Origin: Prochilodus magdalenae
Lineage: Eukaryota; Chordata; Actinopteri; Characiformes; Prochilodontidae
NCBI GenBank assembly: GCA_024036415.1
Contig: JAMWET010000550.1
Coordinates: 252,001 to 316,000, forward strand
Reading direction: 5' to 3'
DNA length: 64,000 bases
The position numbers were made by a program, and so were the translations under genes. Below, piece after piece: positions 52,401-61,965 of this stretch (position 1 is its first letter; every line of letters begins with the position of its first letter). Below the pieces are notes generated by a model. It did no database searches. It was not told the DNA's origin and worked only from the letters and a program-made list of their open reading frames with translations.

Positions 52401-54394
52401 AGAGTCCAGTGGTGGCGTGCTTTACACCACTCCCTCTGTCACTTGCCATTGTATGTGGTGATGTAAGGTTCAGATGCAGCTGAATGAAGCTTCCGGCACA
52501 CGCTTTTTACGCTGAGGTTAATGCGAAAGGTGGAAGTCTGCAGTTACTCAGTCAGCAGACCTCAGCTTTTACACAATATGCTTCTCAGGACTTGGAGACC
52601 CGGTTCTCTAACTATACATGGTCTACAACTGTATGGTGGAGCTGCAGTGATTCCTAAACACTTTTCAAAAATACAAGTCACAGCTGATGGTGTGAAATTT
52701 CACAAACTGACTTGATGTAATGGTGGCATCCCATTACAGCACCACGCTCAAAAAAGAGCTCTTGAGAATGATCCATAGTTTCACAAGACAGACCGCATGG
52801 CTAGATGCTAGATTACCTGTGGTAATAACACAAAACACTTGAAAGAATTGAAAGGTGTCCGAATACTTTTGTCCATATAGTGTAAACAATTCTGAAATAC
52901 ACTGATTCAACAGCAGCCTATTAAAAGTTATGATGGCAAATGGTCAAAAGTTCCTCACACCAGCTGTAATTAGACATCAACATGTAAATAAGACTTGGTT
53001 TGGGGCCCTTTAACACTTTAAAAGCAAAACAGGGAACAATATTCAAAGGCTGAAAGTAAATTTTGGAAACTGAATGGAGGAGGACGGGATTTGAGCTGAT
53101 ATAGCTACCATAGCAGTGGCCATGGATACAGTGTTAATCATCTGCTATGGAGAAACCCTTTTCCATTGTTAGCACGCTGTCCTGCCTGAACTTGTTGAAG
53201 TTCACGTTAGGTTTTGTTGGGGGAGACGTCCCTAACACACAGACACCCGTCTAATTAGTATGCATGCTTCCCTTCCACTGCTATTATCTGCACAGGGCTA
53301 TTATCGCGCTGTTGGTGTATGCTAAGCCTGGATTAAAATTACGAAACACGTCTGATACAATAGCATAGTGTGGGGGAAACGTCACTAGACAAGGGCAAGC
53401 TCAATCAGCCTGGAGCAACCCAACATTTCGCAATCGCTCCTGCTCACCGTGCGTGGGTTTAAACTGCTCTCGGCAGATTGGGAGCCACTAGGCACCAACC
53501 TTTCCGCATGTTTGAAGGTTAAACAAACATTTATTTGGAGAACAGAACTCGGCTTTACCCTGCTGCTTAACCCATTAATGTCCAAATCTGGAGATTGACA
53601 TTTGGTCCAGATGTTCTCAGAGCTTGGCCAATCACAAATCTGAGGAGCATCATTGAAATCTACTAAACTATGTTGCTAAAAAGTGAGTTAATATAGTCTT
53701 TTGGCCACGTCTGGTTACTGCATTCGAACAGCGTAATAGAAAATCCTAAATAGACTAGTACAAATTAAGTATAATGGACCAGAATAAGTCCCCATCTCAC
53801 AGACTAAAGACCGATCTCTTTGTAAAGCACCTAAGTGAGTGAGCACTATATATTGGTATACTTTGTTTTGGCACAGCCTGTCTTCTCTCTAAGTGTGAGC
53901 CCTGGGTTGGGATCGCTAGGTAGAGCACTCCTGCTGTATATAACTCGGTATTACTCCCTCTAGGGATCAGCGCTAGCCCTTGTTCTGGCAGCGTCTGAGC
54001 TCAAGGCGAGTTTTAGCCTCTAACCTTCTAGTGCTAGCTAGGACTCAGATCTCAGATAGAACACTAAGCATGGTTGTCAGTCTCTTTGGATAAAAGCATC
54101 TGCTAGATGCCATTAATGTAAACCAATTTAAATGGATACTAGCTAGCTATTCATCTGAACTAACATCTGATCTAAAACCATGTAAAATGTAACAGTCAGA
54201 TTAAACCAGTCAGAAAACCTGTTCTGTAGCATTTTTCCTCATCGCCAGTCATGCAAGAAGCTAGGCTACCCTAGAGAACACATGTCATTTTAGTACTCAG
54301 TGAGTGTTGTTTCTTGGCTGAATGTTACATATAGGGAAGACAAATGTAAAGCTTAAAGTGGCCTGGGCAAAGAATATATATATATATAGAGAGA

Positions 54395-54440
<46 letters not shown>

Positions 54441-57400
54441 CTACACTGAACTTTGCTATATAAGTGCCATATTTACATGCAGAGACTGTGTTAGCTTTTT
54501 ATCATTATTTGTTTTTTTTTTTTTTATATAGAAAATCTACTTTTGCACATAACTGGTATAGCATATAGGCTAAATGCACACTGGTAACCTCACCACAAGA
54601 TACTATTACTAGAATCCATGAACTTTGGAGATTAAAAAAAGACTAGATGCATTGGATCCCATGTAAAGCCTTGGCTTTTTACTGAAAGCAATCGTGTGGA
54701 ATGCTTTGTAATAAACAGAAGAGCTGATCATATTTCAACTCTGTTGCCTGACCAGCAGGTTACAAATCTAAAGCAAAAGTTAATGTGTAGGAGAAATTCC
54801 TAAGAAAAGGCTCATTCATTTCTCCGCTCACTGGAAAACAAACGTCCTACTGCTACTAAAATCTGCATTTCGTTGCTGCCAAAAGCTTATTTATTTGTTT
54901 ACTTATATGTTTAGTCATATTGTTTTAATCTGTGTACACCTGTCATGAAATATTCACCACCAGGATTGGACCATAAGAAGCGAAGATGCTATGTTCTACA
55001 TCTCGTATCCGGAATGAACACATCAATAGAAATGGTCCATAGAAAACTTTGTAGAAATGTTGTTGCACTATCACACATTAAACTGAATGCGTTCTTCATT
55101 CTTCTATTCAGTCACCATGAACGTGACACTGCGATCCCATAGACGGGCTAATATAAATAGTCCAAAATGACTTGGACTTGTTTCCGTATGCCATCAACAA
55201 CAAGCTAACAGCCAAGAACTATAAAAACCATTTCAAAGTTTATTGTTAAAGACTAACGTGCACAAAGCCAGTGTCACGCCGGCATGTTTACTAGCGGTGG
55301 AAGGCTCAGAGGACTACTGTGCTGGGAGCTCATTAGTAGTAATGGGAGAACTACTGCAGGCCTCCAAGAGGGACAACTCTCCAAAGAGCAGTCGAGCCAG
55401 GGTAAAGCCTCAGCGGGGGAAATGAGCTCCAGCACCGGGTGCTGCTCTATTCAAACTCCAACACTCAGCAGCAGCAAACAAACAAGCTAAATGCTGTTTC
55501 CATGTAATCCAGCGCATGCTATTATGAAGCTACGTGCAGCGCAGCAGTGTGCGAGTGTGTATACACAGAATTAGGAAACGCAGAAGGGCGCCGAGCACTG
55601 ATCATAGCAGGAATGGTTCGTAGCTTGTACGCTTTCTATGTTTGATTATAAAGTAATAGAGAAATGTAAAACCACTTGTGATTTCATGCGTACGTACATC
55701 TCTAACACATCCTGACTTTGTGTGTAAACCTGGAGGCGGATAGCACTGCTGATTCTCAGTAATCAGTAATTGGATTGTTGAAATAGCTTGTCTTGAATGG
55801 ACTGCTTTGTTCTGGTTAATCTTTTAAAAACACAACCATGTAAACGTTAACCCCATAGAAAACACATTTCCAAAAAAACTTACAGTTCATCTCATCTACA
55901 TGACTTTTACACTGTCCTTTAAAAACTATGTAAGGCAGCCAGTAAATGACATACTCTGCAGTTAACTAACTAATCCTGTATATCATGAGTCAATAGGCCT
56001 ACTGAAAACACTTACTGTGTGCCAATGCATGGAAGGCCACTACTCTTTGTATCTCTAAAAGGATAACCTTACAGGAGACTTAACGTATAATTTCTATGTA
56101 TTTACATTTAAAAACAGGTCAGGCGATTTTGGAGCATTTCTATTGGTGCAGTAATGGTGAAATTTTCACACAAGGTAAAGAGCAGCTGGTGTTCTCAGGT
56201 TAGAATATTACTGACCATATCCCATTATTATGGCATACTGGTAAAGATGATATTTGTAATAGCATTTGTAATAACAGCTCCATGGTTCAACTTTTAAAAC
56301 CGAAAACCTCTTATGAATCACTACTGTTTAAACAAAACCTCATATCAAAATCTCCATTGTTTGCAGTTTTTTAGTTTTGGAAAGTCCATGACATTGTGTT
56401 TCATGATGAATGGATGAAAAACAAAAGGCTCAAAACTACTTAAAAGTGAAGTATGTTTTTCCTTCCTCCTATAAAGTTATTCATTTGGAGATATATATAG
56501 CAGAACACTGACTGTGTGACATTAAATGGACCAAGAGAAATGCATCAGAGTACTTAGCATAGAATCTTGTTACATGAACTTATGATAAAAGTTGAGACAG
56601 GTTTTTCCTGCTTCTGGAAAGCCAGCATTTTAGAGTTGGCTGTGACCGTACAGTGCTGCACAAATGCTCACATATCAGCAGTGAGTGTGATTTCACCAAT
56701 GAAAACAACACACAATATAAATATGGTTTCTGCTTTTTCACTGCACTCGTCACTGCATGGGTCTGGACCCTGGATTTGTTCAGTTCCGTCAGCAGCACAG
56801 CATTGACTGCATAACTCTGTATTGGATTGTACCTGTTAATACTGGACTTCTTTGAGTGGAAATGGTTAAGCTTACACACCTGCGGCCATAAAATCAAAAT
56901 ACTTTGCATTGGTATTTGTATTTATTCACATTCTTTACAATTCTATTCTATTGCACAAATCAATAGTAGCTGCCCAGATAATCCACTGTATATGTCACTT
57001 TCACAGATGCATTTTGCTCAGCACTGAATGTAAAATGATAGCTAGGTGCATGTGGGGTACAGGAACTGACAGACATAAAACATTCACCAGGAATAAGCTT
57101 TGCCATCGGGAGTCATCAAGCAGGAAGTCATACATTACACAAATATGTCGTTACTGCTTTTAAACTCCTTAATGAATTTCTTAATTACAGTCATTTAATC
57201 AAGCACCATCATGCCCTGCTGTAAATGGCTACCAGACTGAAACATATGGAACACATTTATGACCCCGTGGCCTGATATTGTATAAGAACAAACCGGGTGT
57301 GTGTTTAGTCTTACCAGGTCGGTAGGAAGTGTGTCCAAACATTGAGAGTTTCATTAGTGAGCTGGAAAAGACTGAGAACACAGTCAATGGCTGAGCTGCG

Positions 57401-59066
57401 AGGATGACGATAGCCAGAGATAATACTGTCCTCCTGGAAGGCCTACAAGACACATGCACACATGGTTTTCAGTCTCAGGCAGGGTTCAGGCTTCTCAACC
57501 TTTCCCACCCACTACAAAGCACAGTGGCCCACTAGACAGCTACAATCAGCATCTATAAGCACAATTTCTCAAAGAAATGTGGCTAAAGTAGAATTATGAT
57601 ATATCCAAAATGTCCAACAAGGGTGCTGTGAAAGTCCCCGTAGCTACCCAGCGACCATGTTGTCTCCAACTGAAGATGTTTAACTAACCACCTACTGCAA
57701 AGTTTTTATTTGTCAACGCGTACAATAATTTAATATATTAGATATAACAATAATATGGTTATTTATGATGATGGTTTCTGGCACTTTAGAAGCTACTGCC
57801 ACTACCTAAGCACAGGCCCACAGACCAGTAGAGGGTGCTTCATGGGCCACCGGTGGTCCATGGCCTGCAGTGCTGGCCATGCCACATTACTGACCCTTAC
57901 CTTGAAACCCTGTTTCAAAAAAAAGTCACATGTGGGGAAACATCTCTCACTTTATACCACCAGACTGCAAATTCGAAGGAAGTGCAGTTACTCATCTATG
58001 TTCCTAGTAGATCAATAGACCTCCATCAGACTGAAACACAAGTGTTCTTTTGTTGGAGAGGTTTTTATTCTATCGTAAGTCTGGAGTCCGTCTATGTTAT
58101 GTTTATAGTTTATTACATTCAACATGCTCTTGTTTCAGTTGTAATGATTTATCGTTAAATGTTTATGTGCTGCACCTTGGGTCGGAGAGTAACGCAAGTT
58201 CTTGTATGTCTTGTATATATTGAAGTACTGACAATAAAATTACATGACTTGACTTTTCAGAGCACAGGTGAGAATTCTATTTAACCCAATCGATGCAGGC
58301 TGGAGTTTAGAGCTGAGTATAGTGTTGAGTTTGCCATTTAAAAATGCTATGCTAATGTGGTTAGCTGACTGACACTAGTGTGGTTGGATATAACAGCCTA
58401 ATATCAGCTTGATGGCATAAAATTAATAGATAGGCAAATTCAACTAGACCATCTTAACAGCTTGACCCCTCAGATGGACACAAAGTAAATCATTTCCTAT
58501 TCATTATTATACAAATATCTCAACTGTGACAAAATTCAGGTTTACTATGGAGTTGTATCCATGGTCCTTTTTGCCGCTAACATGCTATGCTTAACCAACC
58601 TCGCAACAGTTGCTACAAAATAATGCATTTGTGGGCGCAGCATGGAAAGACCAGTTCCTCCTTTATTCTTCAGCAAGTGGGATTAACTCCCTGATCCTGA
58701 TCAGGCAAGCAATCTGCACCATCGTCTACAATGACCAGTTAAATGCCAATCATTCTTGGAATGATATACTTACATAGACACACTGATTTCTGTACCGCTG
58801 ACGTTTCAGCCTGGATACACATTATTACTGTTGACTATGCTACAGTACTGTATATAGAATATGCAGTGCAGGTTGTGCAATACAGTGTATCAGTTATGAG
58901 GGGGATCACCTGCTGCTCTCCCCAGACACCTTTCAGTATATAAGCAGCTACAAACAGTGCACTGTGTTTATATGTGAGTGTGGCTGTTGCCTAAACACAT
59001 AAACGGACTTACTTTGGGCACTTGGTGGACGTTGAAGACGCGGGGAAGTTTGATCAGGCTGAGCAT
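43141..59066 (-). CDS. paqr5: membrane progestin receptor gamma (PAQR5), complete 7-exon CDS
   Basis: A seven-transmembrane progestin and adipoQ receptor of the plasma membrane that mediates rapid, non-genomic progestin signalling. The CDS joins 59066-59013, 57442-57315, 51067-50862, 50608-50482, 47014-46918, 45025-44881 and 43400-43141. All introns are GT/AG, the phases agree (0,2,1,2,0,1), and the product is 338 residues, the family's usual length (human about 330). Visible PAQR motifs: TNETLNVWTH at 47-56; SSCAHTFS with His103; FFDYGA with Asp120; and GHSHQLFH at 253-260, whose His256 and His260, with His103, match the zinc-site histidines of adiponectin receptors. The start is fixed by MLSLIKLPRVF, the family's N-terminus. 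The C-terminal tail is basic and short (LLRRPAPSKG...). Similarity to both PAQR5 and PAQR6 is seen; exon 4-7 wording favours PAQR5. The paqr5a/paqr5b choice is open. Confidence 0.96.
44881..45025 (-). CDS. paqr5: paqr5 coding exon 6
   Basis: 145 bases between acceptor TTTTCTTCCTAG and donor GTAAGGCG, residues 205-252 plus one base of Gly253. It encodes the loop FLCTGEGCTANEANS and the conserved THLPERLAPGRFDYI. Confidence 0.95.
45140..45258 (-). mobile_element. Tc1-like family A end fragment (paqr5 intron 5)
   Basis: Contains AAACCTACCCACCAAGTTTC, ATTCCTGTGGGTTGATTCCT and the end phrase CTTCTGGGTGCAACTGTATG. Only one end is preserved. Confidence 0.75.
45706..46020 (+). repeat. LTR-like segment (uncertain)
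   Basis: Starts TGTTAGGG and ends TTTGTTACA, so it has TG...CA ends. A TATAAAACC box near 45859 is followed by GAGCACTACCTTTAATACAC, an arrangement like an LTR promoter region. No target duplication, second LTR or internal retroelement gene was found. It may be a solo LTR or coincidence. Confidence 0.3.
46599..46819 (+). CDS. possible coding exon antisense to paqr5 intron 5 (unassigned)
   Basis: A 221-base stretch with a good acceptor (TTATCCTTCTCTTTTATGTT then ATGACAG) and donor (GTGCAG then GTATGAGA), open in one frame for about 73 codons. The peptide includes QRRQIEPLDLHAALKNSHLN, DQRETYEMFHHKPLMLRLPF and VALLARLKRQKVQ: charged, balanced, and protein-like without repeats. An ATG at 46592 would also start it if unspliced. 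I do not recognise the family and no partner exon was identified on the plus strand. Alternatives: a piece of an uncharacterised transposon protein, a retrocopy fragment, or a chance open frame. Confidence 0.3.
46918..47014 (-). CDS. paqr5: paqr5 coding exon 5
   Basis: 97 bases between acceptor TTTCCATCACAG and donor GTGAGTTT, residues 172-204. It encodes RFLESQTPKLGKVLR and the membrane segment FTYPYLFDNIPLFYR. The loop at the exon 4/5 junction is compact. Confidence 0.95.
47280..47330 (-). mobile_element. family B MITE end fragment (paqr5 intron 4)
   Basis: TCATTTTGGAGATACTTGTT then TTTCTTGGATGGCAACA matches the right inverted end of family B. The remainder is absent. Confidence 0.6.
47547..48200 (+). 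mobile_element. Tc1-like family A, longest copy (paqr5 intron 4)
   Basis: Begins AATAGTTGCTCCCAGAAGGA and ends CTTCTGGGTGCAACTATTCT then TTTGATGAGTGT. The plus strand keeps an N-terminal/central transposase relic, 47717-47971 (ASTIGRWLHNAGLHAHRPLR then HQHCQRLQWYRRVTQKG), typical of the Tc1 helix-turn-helix-to-DDE linker. A deletion and stops make it inactive. It lies opposite to paqr5 transcription. Confidence 0.85.
48360..48554. mobile_element. hAT-like MITE with 8-bp target duplication (paqr5 intron 4)
   Basis: The ends TAGGGTTTCTCAACC and GGTTGAGAAGCCCTC are near-perfect inverses, and the CAGGG-type end with TTCTCAACC is characteristic of vertebrate hAT elements. Flanks AACTAAAG (48352-48359) and ACCTAAAG (48555-48562) form an 8-bp duplication with one mismatch. 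195 bases, non-coding. Confidence 0.8.
49003..49026. repeat. (TAA)n microsatellite
   Basis: Eight AAT units within paqr5 intron 4; a poly-A of 18 lies at 49229-49246. Confidence 0.9.
49726..49960. repeat. palindromic MITE-like repeat plus family B fragment (paqr5 intron 4)
   Basis: GGTAATACCTAATGTTTAGT... is roughly inverted at ...ACACTGAATGTAACGTGTAA, with the inner palindrome ACATTAGTTAACATGAAG/ TTAACTAATGTATC. From 49863, GATTTTTGAGCATTTCTAGA then TTGGCCCATTC resembles the family B middle part. Confidence 0.5.
50069..50322 (-). mobile_element. family B MITE, near complete (paqr5 intron 4)
   Basis: The left end TAGTCGCTGTCCAAAGAAAA then ACATGTATCTCC and the right end GGAGATACCTGTTTTTCTTT then GGACAGCGACGATAT are inverse over about 35 bases. 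Inside, AATGGACCAACAGAAATGGC is the reverse of the other copies. It lies about 160 bases downstream of the exon 4 donor. Confidence 0.85.
50482..50608 (-). CDS. paqr5: paqr5 coding exon 4
   Basis: 127 bases between acceptor TATGTGTGCAG and donor GTAACAAC, residues 130-171 with split Gly130 and Arg172. It encodes SAITYSAYVMPDAWV and a membrane segment ending TAMACYS. The intron before it is only 253 bases. Confidence 0.95.
50862..51067 (-). CDS. paqr5: paqr5 coding exon 3
   Basis: 206 bases, residues 61-129. The acceptor is preceded directly by a (CT)n repeat ending CTCTCAG; the donor is GTAGGGCT. It encodes the first two membrane segments and the motifs SSCAHTFSTMS (His103) and HICFFFDYGALS (Asp120). 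Confidence 0.95.
51068..51090 (-). repeat. (CT)n microsatellite forming the paqr5 exon 3 polypyrimidine tract
   Basis: The minus strand reads (CT)10 followed by CAG and exon 3. The repeat therefore serves as the splice polypyrimidine tract. Confidence 0.9.
51249..51330 (+). repeat. (ATATG)n imperfect pentanucleotide repeat
   Basis: GATATGATATGAT units with interruptions, within paqr5 intron 2. Confidence 0.8.
51391..51606 (+). repeat. tRNA-derived SINE (paqr5 intron 2)
   Basis: The tRNA-related head has an A box (TAGCTCAGCGG) and a perfect B box (GGTTCGAATCC) about 55 bases apart. The body leads to the common fish SINE tail TCTGGATAAGAGCGTCAGCT then AAATG, ending in a short TGTAAA repeat. 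Transcribed by RNA polymerase III in principle. It is opposite to paqr5. Confidence 0.9.
51803..52883 (-). pseudogene. Tc1-like transposon, nearly full-length relic (paqr5 intron 2)
   Basis: The minus strand encodes a readable Tc1 DDE segment, 52449-52069: LWSDDSHFSIWQYNRQVWVW (first catalytic Asp in WSDDS), RMPGKSYLPDCIVPTVKF, and FQYDRAPVDKARFKKAWM (second catalytic Asp in QYD). Frameshifts lie on both sides. The right end is TTTTGTCCATATAGTGTA, the standard end phrase; the left end is eroded. Inactive. Confidence 0.9.
53100..53600. promoter_or_regulatory. repeat-free intronic block, possible regulatory element (paqr5 intron 2)
   Basis: High-complexity sequence with CTAATTAGTATGCATGCTTC near 53250 (homeodomain and POU-like cores) and CTGGATTAAAATTACG near 53330. 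No exon. Conservation untested. Confidence 0.25.
53850..54130 (+). repeat. second SINE-like repeat (paqr5 intron 2)
   Basis: Ends in TCTTTGGATAAAAGCATCTG then CTAGATGCCATTAATGTAAA, the same fish SINE tail as at 51570-51606. The head, with GGTAGAGCACTCCTGC and later phrases, is diverged, so its family is uncertain. Confidence 0.65.
54388..54438 (+). repeat. (TA)n(GA)n microsatellite (paqr5 intron 2)
   Basis: Short TA run (54374-54387) then about 50 bases of GA. Confidence 0.95.
54440..57300. other. paqr5 intron 2, remainder; no other gene seen
   Basis: Mostly AT-rich unique sequence. Fragments near 56125-56200 and 56450-56560 resemble parts of family B (GATTTTGGAGCATTTCTATT; CATTTGGAGATATA). 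Confidence 0.45.
57315..57442 (-). CDS. paqr5: paqr5 coding exon 2
   Basis: 128 bases between acceptor TGTGTCTTGTAG and donor GTAAGACT, residues 19-60 plus two bases of Trp61. It encodes the conserved ISGYRHPRSSA and the first PAQR motif TNETLNVWTHFLP. Confidence 0.95.
57490..57540 (-). repeat. possible hAT end fragment (paqr5 intron 1)
   Basis: GGCTTCTCAACCTTTCCCAC and CAGTGGCCCAC recall the hAT-like element at 48360-48554. Only about 50 bases remain. Confidence 0.35.
58070..58258 (+). repeat. dispersed retroposon 3' tail (paqr5 intron 1)
   Basis: CTTGGGTCGGAGAGTAACGC, TTGTATGTCTTGTATATATT and GACAATAAAATTACATGACT then TGACT form a common fish repeat 3' end with a poly-A-signal-like AATAAA. 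Family name uncertain. Confidence 0.5.
59013..59066 (-). CDS. paqr5: paqr5 coding exon 1
   Basis: 18 codons from ATG (59066) reading MLSLIKLPRVFNVHQVPK, ending AAA before donor GTAAGTCC. Phase 0. This matches the conserved cytosolic N-terminus of PAQR5/PAQR6. Confidence 0.95.
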
Positions 59067-59101
59067 GTTCCTCTGGTTCCAGCTCTGGCTTCCACAGGTG
59101 A
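59067..59101 (-). other. paqr5: paqr5 5' untranslated part of exon
   Basis: The 35 bases before the ATG follow a good acceptor (TGCATTTTTCCTCAG). At least one non-coding leader exon must therefore lie upstream, and its position is not established. The candidate exon at 60837-60775 is one possibility. Confidence 0.7.
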
Positions 59102-59933
59102 CTGAGGAAAAATGCAGGGAGGCAGCCGGGTTGTGACATTTTACCTGAACTCAGACCAGTTCAACTAGCCCAGCCTTCACCCCGCCCATGCAGGGAAAAC
59201 ACACACTCCCCGGCACATGCACCGTGTTACACTTGAGACCTGCTGTGTAAATCAAAGCTGACTAATTAATGAGCTGAATGGGGATCCATACACACACAGG
59301 CACACACCTGTAGTCCTAAACACCGCTATAGCTTATTAAAGGCTTAATAAAAAATAAAAGAACAAATATATATAATCTCAAAACAGTTGCGACAGCACTT
59401 AAAATGCTAATTAAGCTGTGATTAGTAGTCCTGTTTGACCTGTATTAACATGAAATCAGTACAAACAGACAATATTATTTGTTTCTCCTATCAAAATCTG
59501 TCACTTGCAACCATTTCCAAGAGAAGCTGGGCCAGGAACGTTTACCCCTGTGTTACATCACATTATCATTTAACGTTTTTAAAAGAAGAATGTGGAATAT
59601 GGCCCGTCCCGTCTAACAACCGCATTCTCTGATAGCGCAGCCGTGCAGTTGTAGCATGTGCAGAATGTGGCTTGGCACTGGCATTCCCAAAAACGACATA
59701 AAGGTTACCCCTGCCATGGGAACTAATAACCACCAGATTACCATGACAGACGTTCTACGCTGCTAAACTGTTTGGTGCTTTCCTGTTATTTTGGCGTCCA
59801 TTTCTGAATAATTCAAAATTTTAATTTGTCGAATCATGATATGCCTTTCCTCTCGCCATCAGTCAACATCAAATAGGCTCTATAAAAGTTGGAAGTTGGC
59901 AGCATTTCTGAATGTTGTTGACATGTGGCACTG

Positions 59934-60300
59934 TTACAGGTAGTAATGAGTGCTGAGCCGTGGTTTGGTTTGTGTTCCTGAGCCCATGTGGTGAACCATG
60001 CTGTTTTCTGCTACTGGCAAAGTCATTTCTCCTGAATCCCAGAACCTTCTGATGACATTATGAAATAAGGTTGTAGAGGTTGTTATCATTCCCAGCCTTA
60101 AACTGCCCCATCCCAACTTTTTGGGAATGTGTTGCTGGCATGAATTTTTAGAAATAGTGTATATAGTATATCTACAAAAAACAATTACAGTATTGAGGTG
60201 AAACATTAAATATGTCAGTTTTGTACTATTTCTGTCTCAATACAGGTCAAAGTGGACTTACAAATCTCTCCTTTCTGGTTTTATATGCAAGTTGTTCATC
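59934..60300 (-). mobile_element. DNA transposon 3'-end fragment
   Basis: Contains CTTTTTGGGAATGTGTTGCT then GGCATGAATTTT and downstream GTCAAAGTGGACTTACAAATC, phrases that I recognise from a widespread fish element. A minus-strand frame, QQHIPKKLGWGSLRLGM, is the matching decayed coding relic. Superfamily not certain. Confidence 0.5.
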
Positions 60301-60328
60301 ATAAACAAATAATCAAAATATGTCCATT

Positions 60329-60593
60329 TTGTCCCTGTCCAAAGAAAAACTCAAAACTCTCTCAAAAATGGCACATTTACAGGAGAGGCCAAAAACCTAA
60401 TTTAACTTTAATGTAAGTCAGTGGAACCGGACCTTTTTCCAAGCAATTTGGAGAAATTTCTGTTGGTCCATTAATCTTCAACAATTTACATACAATGTAA
60501 AGAGATGCTGCTGTGATCAAATGATGCATATAAATAAAAATCCATAATGGATATACAGGTTTTTGTTTTTTTGTTTCTTGACAGTGACAATAT
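60329..60593 (+). mobile_element. family B MITE, diverged copy
   Basis: The left end GTCCCTGTCCAAAGAAAAAC and the right end TTTCTTGACAGTGACAATAT are inverse. The middle has TTCTGTTGGTCCATTAATC. It lies between the paqr5 leader and the upstream candidate exons. Confidence 0.8.
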
Positions 60594-60774
60594 GTTTGTA
60601 TTTTCTGAGTACATCTGGTCCCCACAAAGACCTAAAAACCAAACAGGGCCACCAGCTTCTGCACCTTAAACCTTAAAACTTGTAGAATGGTCTAACCAAA
60701 AAAGTTAAAAAGAAAAAAAATTCTCTGTTAATCTTACAAAATCTGATCATGTATAACTATAGCACTGGCCATAC

Positions 60775-60837
60775 CTTCAGCGAGTTGAACAGGCTGGTGT
60801 AGTTAAGCAGAAAGGCTTGGTGTTCAGCAGAACAGTC
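60775..60837 (-). CDS. candidate exon D of upstream secreted-protein gene
   Basis: 63 bases between acceptor CTGTTTCTGCAG and donor GTATGGCC, exactly 21 codons in phase 0: DCSAEHQAFLLNYTSLFNSL then Lys. It has one Cys and one N-glycosylation site (NYT). In frame after exon C. No downstream exon was found. If spliced directly to the paqr5 leader at 59101 the frame would end after 14 codons. It could also be a non-coding paqr5 leader exon. Confidence 0.45.
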
Positions 60838-61093
60838 CTGCAGAAACAGATGTCACTGACATGAGCCGAGAGGAAACCCTGAAAAGCTGCTGTCCGTTAG
60901 CATGAGTGGACATTTCAGTCAGTCTTTTGGACACCCAAACTGTACTCACTATTTCCTGAGCTGTCAAACCTGGCTGGTCAGGCAGAGGGCTGCGGCCTAA
61001 TCGGTTTCACCCAGCCCAGATACAGCTGACGAATGAATGGAGGGTGTGTTGGTGTGAGGGAGGCAGGTTAACGCAGTCGAAGAGTAAACAAAA

Positions 61094-61102
<9 letters not shown>

Positions 61103-61134
<32 letters not shown>

Positions 61135-61147
61135 CACACACACACAC
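61103..61147 (+). repeat. (CT)n(CA)n microsatellite
   Basis: CT run of about 28 bases, then CGCT, then CA run. Confidence 0.95.
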
Positions 61148-61283
61148 CCATGCACTGTCTGTTTCAGAAACCGCATGTTCTTGCGCTTTTCATGCACCGA
61201 GTATGCAGCCTACTGTATGTATCATGTTGCTATAGAGATGTGCTATCTTGTGCAAACTCTAAAACCTTGAAAGCAAACACCTG

Positions 61284-61314
61284 CGACACATGACACATGA
61301 CACATGACACATAC
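61284..61314 (+). repeat. ACACATG heptamer/octamer tandem repeat
   Basis: Four tandem copies of CACATGA preceded by CGACACATG. Confidence 0.9.
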
Positions 61315-61388
61315 GCAGCCCTGGATACTTCTTTCTCAGCTTTCATTCATGATAAACTGAACTTATTAGATAGCGAGCTGTTACTTAC

Positions 61389-61434
61389 GCTGTACTCTTC
61401 AGGACGCAGTGATACAGGTCCGGGACATGGATTA
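61389..61434 (-). CDS. candidate exon C of upstream secreted-protein gene
   Basis: 46 bases between acceptor GTGACTGATAACAG and donor GTAAGTAA. In frame with exon B it encodes SNPCPGPVSLRPEEYS (residues 58-73). The donor is strong; the acceptor has a weak pyrimidine tract. Phase agreement with exons B and D supports it. Confidence 0.4.
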
Positions 61435-61596
61435 CTGTTATCAGTCACGGGAGGTGCTGTGTTATGCAACACATGAGTTATGTAGTGAGTAAGGCTGCAA
61501 TCATTTAAAGGACATGGCGCCATATGCCGATCAAAACTAGATCAAGTGTCAATTAAAAAACACCTGTTTTCATGTTACCAGGGCCGGATGTAGCCT

Positions 61597-61760
61597 TTGG
61601 GGGGCCTTAAGCAGGATTTTTTTGGGGTCCCGATATTTTTCTGGCTTGAAATTCACAGCAACAAATTGTACACTCACAAAGCACTAATTATACCAAACCT
61701 CACTGTATCTGCACTCATGTCATTACTGCATACATTCCTAGACCGCTTTTACTCTGTTCT
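61597..61760. other. non-coding, no gene seen
   Basis: Mixed sequence before the palindromic repeat. Nothing else recognised. Confidence 0.4.
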
Positions 61761-61764
61761 TTAC

Positions 61765-61965
61765 TGCTCAGGACCCTTACAGGACCACCCCAGAGCAGGC
61801 TTTATGTGGTGGATCATTCACAGCACTGCAGTGACACTGACATGGTGGTAGGAGTGTCAAATACAGTGGGCAGTGAGTGCAGTGTCACTGCAGTGCTGAG
61901 AATGATCCACCACCCACATAATGCCTGCTCTGTGGCAGTCCACTGGGGGGTCCTGAACATAACAA
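61765..61965. repeat. palindromic family C-related repeat
   Basis: GCACTGCAGTGACACTGACA (61832 region) is inverted at CAGTGTCACTGCAGTGCTGA (61879 region), with flanking GTGGTGGATCATTC mirrored by GAATGATCCACCAC. The arms are about 70 bases around a loop of about 35. The inner phrase is shared with 23145-23200. Can form a large hairpin. Confidence 0.75.
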
